Assembly: GCA_033439795.1 (NCBI GenBank)
Contig: JAUTDP010000002.1
Location: 4,588,001-4,652,000 of the forward strand
Origin: Sordaria brevicollis
Taxonomy: Eukaryota; Ascomycota; Sordariomycetes; Sordariales; Sordariaceae
Reading direction: 5' to 3'
Length of the DNA: 64,000 nt
This document shows, piece after piece, positions 57,838 through 64,000 of this stretch; position 1 is the stretch's first letter, and each line of letters begins with the position of its first letter. Both the position numbers and the translations under genes were made by a program. The notes under the pieces are model-generated. The model did no database searches. It worked only from the letters and a program-made list of their open reading frames with translations, and was not told the origin of the DNA.

Positions 57838-59124
57838 CTAAGTCTTCTTCTGAAAGAAACTAGTCAACTTCATCATCCCCCTCGTATTAACCTTGGCTAA
57901 CTCCTTCACACCCCTCGACACTCCCGCCTTCTTGACCTTCTCCTCTTCCTCCTTTTTCCTCTTCTTCTCCGCCCTCTCATACGCATCCTCTTCGTCACCC
58001 GCTATCCTCTTTCTCGAGAAATCAGAATGCGAGCGTGACGCCAAAGCTTCTTGCTTGAGCTTTGCGAGTTGTGTCATATAGGAGTCGAGGGGGGAGAAGT
58101 CCACCGATGATGGACTAGAGAGGAGGGATTTGAGGTGGGTTGCAAGGGAAGGCGGAAGGTAGGAAGATAACAAGAAATTCAAAGAGACGCGGAGTCGTTG
58201 CAGCCTTAGAATTTCCGCCGAGGGTGTCAAGGCCGCGACGACCTCATTCACGGGGGTCGCTACCGCCGTCGTGGCCTCTGATAGCGAAACTTCCGTCTTC
58301 GTCTCTACCATCTTCTCATCCCCATCTTGCGATTCCACGGTGGTCGTCGTGTTCGACCTGGTAAGACTGGTAACAGTCCTCACACCAACAATAGGCGCTT
58401 CCAAAGCCTTTCCCACAAACTTCTCTTCCATACTCCTCGGCAACCCCCCCTCTGTTTCACTCATCCTCTTCGCCTTCTTTATCAGTTCCTCCACCAACTT
58501 CGTTTCGTTAAGTCGAAACATAACCTCATCACCCGCCTCCACGGTATCACAAACGGCCTTCATCCTCTTCTCCAGTAGCGCTCTCGTCTCAGGCCACTTC
58601 AAAACTTCCAAAAGATGATTTTTTCGAAGCCCCGTCTCAGAATTCTGCTCCGAGATGGCGTCGAAATGATCCTCAGCCGACAAAAACATCTGCTTCTTCT
58701 TCTCCCCAACACCCGCCGCCAACGCCGGAAGCACCAAAAAAAGAGGATCGATGGGTGTGGCGACGAAAAGGTCGGACTCCTTTGTGGTTTGCGCTGGTGT
58801 TGTGCCGTTTGAGGCGCTGTCGATTAGCCAGCTTCGTGGCGCTTTGGCAGGGGAGGAGATTTTGGTGAATTCGTGGAACCCGGAGGAAGGGCAGACGAGG
58901 TAGCGGGTTGGTTTGCCATAGCGAGGGTTTTGCAGGGTGACGATGCGGGAGGAGGAGGTGCTGGCGGTGGTGGGGAGGATGAAGATTTGGGGGGGAGAGT
59001 CGAGTTCGGGGGCCAAAGTGTAGATGGAGGTGTTGCTGCTGGTCTTGGGGGTTGACTTTGACTTGGTGGATGAGGAGTCGGTGGTGGCCGTTGAGGCGGC
59101 TTTGGAGCGTGTTGTTCGTGGCAT
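57838..59124 (-). CDS. RNH202: Ribonuclease H2 subunit B
   Basis: A single exon of 428 residues. RNase H2 removes ribonucleotides and RNA primers from DNA; subunit B is the non-catalytic scaffold. Landmarks of the family: a basic N terminus, FILPTTAS, the RYLVCPSSGFHEFTKIS strand region, SWLIDS, then DLFVATPIDPLFLVLPAL and AEDHFDAI. The C terminus ends MMKLTSFFQKKT, a PCNA-interacting (PIP) box with Leu, Phe, Phe in place but Met instead of the usual Gln at the first position. A Lys/Glu-rich basic segment precedes it. It is divergent from MCM10. Confidence 0.9.
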   Translation of the reverse strand: MPRTTRSKAASTATTDSSSTKSKSTPKTSSNTSIYTLAPELDSPPQIFILPTTASTSSSRIVTLQNPRYGKPTRYLVCPSSGFHEFTKISSPAKAPRSWLIDSASNGTTPAQTTKESDLFVATPIDPLFLVLPALAAGVGEKKKQMFLSAEDHFDAISEQNSETGLRKNHLLEVLKWPETRALLEKRMKAVCDTVEAGDEVMFRLNETKLVEELIKKAKRMSETEGGLPRSMEEKFVGKALEAPIVGVRTVTSLTRSNTTTTVESQDGDEKMVETKTEVSLSEATTAVATPVNEVVAALTPSAEILRLQRLRVSLNFLLSSYLPPSLATHLKSLLSSPSSVDFSPLDSYMTQLAKLKQEALASRSHSDFSRKRIAGDEEDAYERAEKKRKKEEEEKVKKAGVSRGVKELAKVNTRGMMKLTSFFQKKT

Positions 59125-60807
59125 TGTTCCTGGTTGTGTGTGTGACTGCCGAGTTGAAGTGTCCGAAATTAGACGTGATGCTCGTTTCTATGTTTGTTGT
59201 TGTGTTAAGAAATCGCAATTGTGATATCGCCAGGGTCTTTCTCCAATTGACGACTGGAGACGAGACTCGCTTGACCCAGCTCTCCACACTGAGCGGCAGG
59301 ACCCCTGACCATCAATCGCGACTTTCCCACACTCTGGAGAGCCGAAGCGACGCGACTGACCGCGATTTCGTAGCGCGCCCCACATTTTGTCTTTTGGTTA
59401 AATTGACCCACTTACACGCTTCCCCAACTTTTGCCCGTTTGCGACTTTGCGAGATCGCGTTGTCTTGGAGACTTGGAATCCACTTTATGGTCCTTCAGCC
59501 AATGAGAAGTGTGCCCTTTCGGAGTTTCCCACTGGTCCCTTTGAAGTTCGACGTCTCGAATCTGGCCGCGCCTTTGAAATTCCCCCGCTGTGTCGTGGTT
59601 GTCCCGTTGCTGCCCTGTCGGACAACTGCCAATGTTCAATGCCACTCACTGTCACTGTCACTCTTTCTCTCTCTCCAGTCTCTGCCGTCACCGAAACAAG
59701 CCCAGCCAGAGTCCATCTGCACCCAAACATCACCATTCCAGTTTTGGCCTTGCTGCCTTCCATTCGAGATCCAGTCTTTGCACTTCCTCCCCTTGCAACT
59801 TGCCTTGTCACTTTTGTTCCAATCAAGCAGGGCTAAAGCCGACCAGCCTTGAATATCCTTGATACCATCATTCATACCGCCGCGCGATACCGATAGAGAC
59901 CGATCATTTCACATCTTCCGCCGCCGATTTTGCGATTTTACTCTTTTTGTTACTACGGACAGTTAATTTGTGGCTTATCGTGAAACAATCCACTTTCTTC
60001 CTTTGTTTGGTAAAATATTTTCGCTTTTCTCTTTCTTCTTTTTCGTCACCACAGCAACGCTTCGGTGCCTGACTTGGACAGTCAGTCCCCATACCCATAA
60101 TCTGTGAGTGTGCCCAAGTCAAAGCCTGGAAGATTTGAGTCTCTTCAAGGCCTGAATGGAGCCTTGCGGATTACGACTGTTGATAAGATAGAGTTACCGC
60201 TAGCCTGTGTCTAACTTTGTTTGCACCTCATCTTGGGAGCTGGACTGGACCTATTCTTGGCCGCCACGACTGACAGTGTATTACACCATAGAACTTTTAG
60301 ATTTGCCTGGATTTCCTCTCGAGTTCCACTGGGCCAACGAACATTTCCCTTCGAACTTCGAACAGCAACCACGGCTTCGTCTCACCCTCGGGCGCCTCCC
60401 TGCATAACACCATCCAGCCTGCAGTCCTTCCCTTTGGCGACCAATGTCCGTAGATGTCGTCCAAGTCGCACACTAATTGGCCGCCCAAATCAAAAGAGCC
60501 TTTCAGGTCCCGTCCCATCCTTGCATAAACCTGGAAACTGAACCAGCTGCACACACACCACACACCACCACCACACCCTCCCTCCCCGCCGCCAGCCTGC
60601 GCCGCCCGGTCTCAATAATCCCAATTTCGAATCTCCGCTTTCTTTTGTCCCATCTCCCTGGGTTTCCGGTTTCTGCCCTGGGGCTGGCCATCTCGATAAT
60701 CTTGGGCCCGAGACGATCCTCATTACCTCGCCGATACATCACATCACATTTCCAGTGACAGAGAGTCCTGGGTTCGGGTTACGAGTGTTGGATCGCAACA
60801 AAAGGTC
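59125..60807. promoter_or_regulatory. Divergent promoter region RNH202 / MCM10
   Basis: About 1.7 kb. One ACGCGA core lies near 59350; no perfect ACGCGT is seen. The right end is C/A-rich leader sequence. Short frames on both strands lack family features, and no RNA gene is recognised. Confidence 0.4.
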
Positions 60808-63765
60808 ATGGCGACACATTGGCCACCCCGGTCCCCTCACGAAGCTCTCATCAGTACCCCGCGAGGTCGTCAGCGCTTTCGTGAAATGCAAACGTCGCCC
60901 ACCCCATCGCCATCCAGACTCAGAATGTCCCGATCGAACCCCGCCCTCGCGGCGCGCTACACCGACAATGAGGATGCCGTCATGATCGACGTTGACGACT
61001 TGGAGGACGAGGACGAGGACGAGGAGATGGTACAACTCAAGCTGCAGGAAATCCAGGCGCGCATGAAGTTGAAAAAGATACAAAATGCAAAGGCGCAAAG
61101 AAGGGCAAACTCGTCCATGGACGCACGATCGAATGGAGGGGGCCGACCAGAAAGCGCTTCGGCCAACAACTCGCAAACGAACAACTCACAAAACTCGATG
61201 CAGCCTCCACCACTCGGACTGCCCATTCAGTCAAGGTTAGCTGCAGCAAGAGATAGAATGGAGCAACAGTCGAACCCCGTCCAGGTTCCCGCATCGCCCA
61301 TCAGGAGGGGACGTAGCGAGTCCGCTCCTCAGCCACCCCAGTCGCCGCAGAGGGTCATGCTGGGAATCGACAAGGGACGGAAAGCAGCCGACATGTCACT
61401 CAAGAGAGCGCCCTCATTACGAAAAGTCGAAAGCGAACGTCCTTCATCCCAGACCCTAAATCCACAGCAGTCCTCCGGCTACTTGCGACGGTCCATGACA
61501 GCATCCTTTAGCGAAGATCAACTCGGTGGTTCCCGTCGTCCTGTAAGCTTTGACGGGAGGGCAAACTCTTTTTCGCAGGCAGAAGAAAGACGTCCCATGA
61601 GTTTCAACGAGCGACTAGCAGCCACGAGGAACGAAGAGCAAGAGCGCAAGGAAAGGGCACAGAGGATACAAAAGGTCAGGAGTAATGCCTTCAGTATTGG
61701 CAGGGAAGAGATGGAGGAGTACAAGACAAAAGCGGTGGATGTTCCCGAGGTTCCATACAAGGCGCCGGAATATTCCCGAGACGAGATTCTTTCAGCGACT
61801 GGAAGGTCGTCATCGACAGCTGGCCGTGCCCGACCGACTATGAGTGCATCCTCCTCGTTTACCACCACAACACAACTCAACTCGGATAACGAACCCGGCT
61901 TCGAGCCATACTCAGGTCTTCGCCTGTCCAAGCGCATTCTTCCCCATAATGTGGTCACACGCGCCATACAAGGCAAGAAGACGTATGGTCTGAAGGATCT
62001 TTTGCGATATGTCAAGGCTCCTGACTGGCAGCTGCCTGATGTCGAATCCGATGTTGTCGTCTTCGCCATTGTCGCCAGCAAGTCGGAACCGCGCAGTCAT
62101 CGCAGCGATGGCAAGCCTCTGGCGGAGCGCGGCAAGTACATGGTCATCACCTTGTGTGATCTTCAGTACGAAGTGGAACTGTTCCTCTTTAACTCAGGGT
62201 TCGACCGCTTCTGGAAGATTACACCTGGAACTATCCTCGCCATCTTGAATCCGACAATTATGGCGCCAAAACAGGGACAGGAAGCTACCGGCCGGTTTTC
62301 GTTGGTGATCAACAGCGATGAGGATACCATTCTGGAGATTGGCAATGCGCGCGATTTGGGGTACTGCAAGAGTATCAAGAAGGACGGCATGCTGTGCAAG
62401 AGCTGGGTGAACCTTCGTCGCACCGAGTACTGCGAGTTCCATACCAATGAGGCAGTGGACAAGTCGAGAAAGGGGAGGTATGAGTTGAACAATTCGTTCG
62501 GGTTCGGAGAGAAATACAAACATAACTCCAGGATGCGCAAGGATGAAGAGCAGAGGAGGAAAGAGGAGGAAGAGCGGCTGAGAGGCAAATATGACCGATC
62601 AACCGGTACTCGCTTCTTCATGGGCAGTACTGCCGCAGAGCTCATCGATGGCGGTGGCATGGCCGATCAAGCTGAGAGGAAAGAGGCTATCAAGCGAAGC
62701 TTGGCGAGGAAGGAGAAGGAAGCTGAGATTGCAAGAAAACTGGGCGAAGTGGGTGGTGGTGCCGGAAGAGAGTATATGAGTCGAGCCGCCGGTGGTCTTC
62801 GGGCAAGCTTTTCGTCAACCACTTCTGTACCCATGTCAGGATCAGCCTCCTTCTCTTCAGCCGCCGTATCAACGCCCATGTCGTCGCTGTCCGGCCATAG
62901 CCAAAGCAACAGCATCAACGACCCGCTCGGTTTCGGCGGTAGACCTCGCTACGACCTCCAAGCTCTAGGCCTGCTCCGCAAAAAGGGCGAAGAACAGCCC
63001 AAGATCGACCTCGGTCCAGTCAAGAGGAAACGTCCCGAGTCTGCTTTGTCAAGCGAAAACAGCTTCAGCAAATCCAACTCCACCAGCTCCGCAACCATCA
63101 CTCCATCCAACTACGCCAGCAATACCAAAGCGCCCTCCCTAGGCTGGGGCTCCGGCCTCCGCGACAAGCTTTCAAGAATGAAAGAAGGCGAGAAACTGAA
63201 CTTGTCTCACCGCGCCAGCACCTCCAGCATGCGCGACCTCTCCAACTCCGCCACCACACCCGCCCTCACCAAATCCGCCACCATGGACTCAACAGGCCTC
63301 ACCCCAGCAATCAACCGCCTCTCTACCTCCTCTCGCGACTTCAACTTTACCAACTCCTCTTCCACCAATACAAGTAACCTCCCCAACCGTCCCTCCCCCG
63401 CCGTTCGCTTCTCCGGCACCTCCTCCTCCTCCTCCTCAAATCCCACCGCCCCCGCGCTAGCCAGTTCTCGCCTCCTAGGCGCCTCCGCCGCAGCTCGTCT
63501 CGCAGCAGCCAGAGCAGCGGCGGCGGCACAAGCAGCTGCTGCCGCCGAGGGTCACTCGCAAGGCGCCCAGCCGCCAGTGAGGAAGAAGACGAGGTTCGTG
63601 ACGGATAAGGGGATTAGAGAGGCGGGGAGAGATAGCTTGGGGTTGTCAGGATCTGGGTCTGGGTCTGGTGGGTTGTTGAGTGCGGCGCAGAAGGGTGGGA
63701 GGGGAAGGCAGGTGGTGGTGTTGAGTGAGGATGAGGATGATGATTTGATTATTGAGAGGCGATGA
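60808..63765 (+). CDS. MCM10: DNA replication initiation factor MCM10
   Basis: A single long exon of 985 residues. MCM10 binds the CMG helicase and DNA polymerase alpha at origin firing. The N-terminal 370 residues are disordered, with an acidic run (DVDDLEDEDEDEE) and a Lys-rich coiled coil. The OB-fold begins near 375 (RILPHNVVTRAIQGKKTYGLKDLLRYV). It runs directly into the CCCH zinc finger, GYCKSIKKDGMLCKSWVNLRRTEYCEFH, near 515-545. The C-terminal 400 residues are Ser/Thr/Ala-rich with basic clusters and an acidic end. The MCM10 core is complete. The ATG at 60808 is the first in frame; a later methionine at codon 27 is possible. Confidence 0.93.
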   Translation: MATHWPPRSPHEALISTPRGRQRFREMQTSPTPSPSRLRMSRSNPALAARYTDNEDAVMIDVDDLEDEDEDEEMVQLKLQEIQARMKLKKIQNAKAQRRANSSMDARSNGGGRPESASANNSQTNNSQNSMQPPPLGLPIQSRLAAARDRMEQQSNPVQVPASPIRRGRSESAPQPPQSPQRVMLGIDKGRKAADMSLKRAPSLRKVESERPSSQTLNPQQSSGYLRRSMTASFSEDQLGGSRRPVSFDGRANSFSQAEERRPMSFNERLAATRNEEQERKERAQRIQKVRSNAFSIGREEMEEYKTKAVDVPEVPYKAPEYSRDEILSATGRSSSTAGRARPTMSASSSFTTTTQLNSDNEPGFEPYSGLRLSKRILPHNVVTRAIQGKKTYGLKDLLRYVKAPDWQLPDVESDVVVFAIVASKSEPRSHRSDGKPLAERGKYMVITLCDLQYEVELFLFNSGFDRFWKITPGTILAILNPTIMAPKQGQEATGRFSLVINSDEDTILEIGNARDLGYCKSIKKDGMLCKSWVNLRRTEYCEFHTNEAVDKSRKGRYELNNSFGFGEKYKHNSRMRKDEEQRRKEEEERLRGKYDRSTGTRFFMGSTAAELIDGGGMADQAERKEAIKRSLARKEKEAEIARKLGEVGGGAGREYMSRAAGGLRASFSSTTSVPMSGSASFSSAAVSTPMSSLSGHSQSNSINDPLGFGGRPRYDLQALGLLRKKGEEQPKIDLGPVKRKRPESALSSENSFSKSNSTSSATITPSNYASNTKAPSLGWGSGLRDKLSRMKEGEKLNLSHRASTSSMRDLSNSATTPALTKSATMDSTGLTPAINRLSTSSRDFNFTNSSSTNTSNLPNRPSPAVRFSGTSSSSSSNPTAPALASSRLLGASAAARLAAARAAAAAQAAAAAEGHSQGAQPPVRKKTRFVTDKGIREAGRDSLGLSGSGSGSGGLLSAAQKGGRGRQVVVLSEDEDDDLIIERR

Positions 63766-64000
63766 TGGGGATTGGGTATAAGTAAGAGGTGGGTATAGTG
63801 GCTTAGGTGTGTGGCTTGAAGGCATCATAGGAATGTATGCATACGTTTGGGTGGTTGATATAAGGTTGAAGAAGTGGAATGTTTACATGTCTGTCTGGAT
63901 ACGGACCTGGCATTAGGTATCTCGGCTTGATTAACGGCTTGGTTACTGGCTGGCTGGAACCTGGATGAACTCTTGGGAAGGTGGTTTATAGACTGGACCT
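63766..64000. other. MCM10 3' flank to window end
   Basis: Non-coding sequence after the MCM10 stop; no next gene begins before the window ends. Confidence 0.5.

Noticed and set aside
16654..63765. A DNA replication gene cluster (DNA2, RNH202, MCM10)
   Set aside because: The genes are 35-45 kb apart with unrelated genes between; only the RNH202/MCM10 divergent pair is adjacent, which could be chance.

Overview
The window looks like nuclear DNA of a filamentous ascomycete of the Neurospora type (Sordariales). Genes carry short introns with GTAAGT/GTATGT donors and CTAAC-like branch sites, most proteins are those of a Pezizomycete, and the first 6.2 kb is very AT-rich with almost no CpA or TpG while CpG is kept. 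That is the mark of repeat-induced point mutation (RIP). No virus and no bacterial-style operon is visible.

Layout. (1) 1-6230: RIP-wrecked relic DNA without genes. Nested in it is one unmutated 516 bp element (4204-4719) with two identical 107 bp direct terminal repeats, a 5 bp target duplication and a Tf1-like self-priming signature, i.e. a miniature LTR retrotransposon (TRIM). (2) 6.4-28.9 kb: two convergent gene pairs, each a secreted/one-pass membrane kelch-like protein plus a HET-domain protein. They form an inverted duplication around TRAPPC11, DNA2 and a tRNA-Thr gene. The left HET copy is frameshifted; the right copy is intact. A MITE-like inverted repeat lies just upstream of the intact HET gene. 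(3) 29.7-38.7 kb: a small unknown protein, a Whi2-like BTB protein and a GPATCH1 homologue, all on the minus strand. (4) 38.7-45.4 kb: a long gene-poor stretch leading into a KIN1/MARK kinase. (5) 47.2-51.6 kb: a DapA-family aldolase converging on a PBY1-type SurE/tubulin-tyrosine-ligase fusion. (6) 53.4-63.8 kb: an unrecognised disordered basic protein, divergent from DUO1 (DASH complex), then RNase H2 subunit B divergent from MCM10.

How the genes fit together. DNA2, RNase H2B and MCM10 all serve DNA replication or RNA-primer/flap handling, and DUO1 serves chromosome segregation, but these look like ordinary neighbours rather than a cluster. The most system-like feature is the repeated kelch-membrane-protein/HET-effector pair. 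HET domains trigger cell death in fungal self/non-self recognition, so a linked receptor-like membrane protein with a HET effector is a candidate two-component recognition module; this is inference. All exon borders were read by eye and kept in frame.
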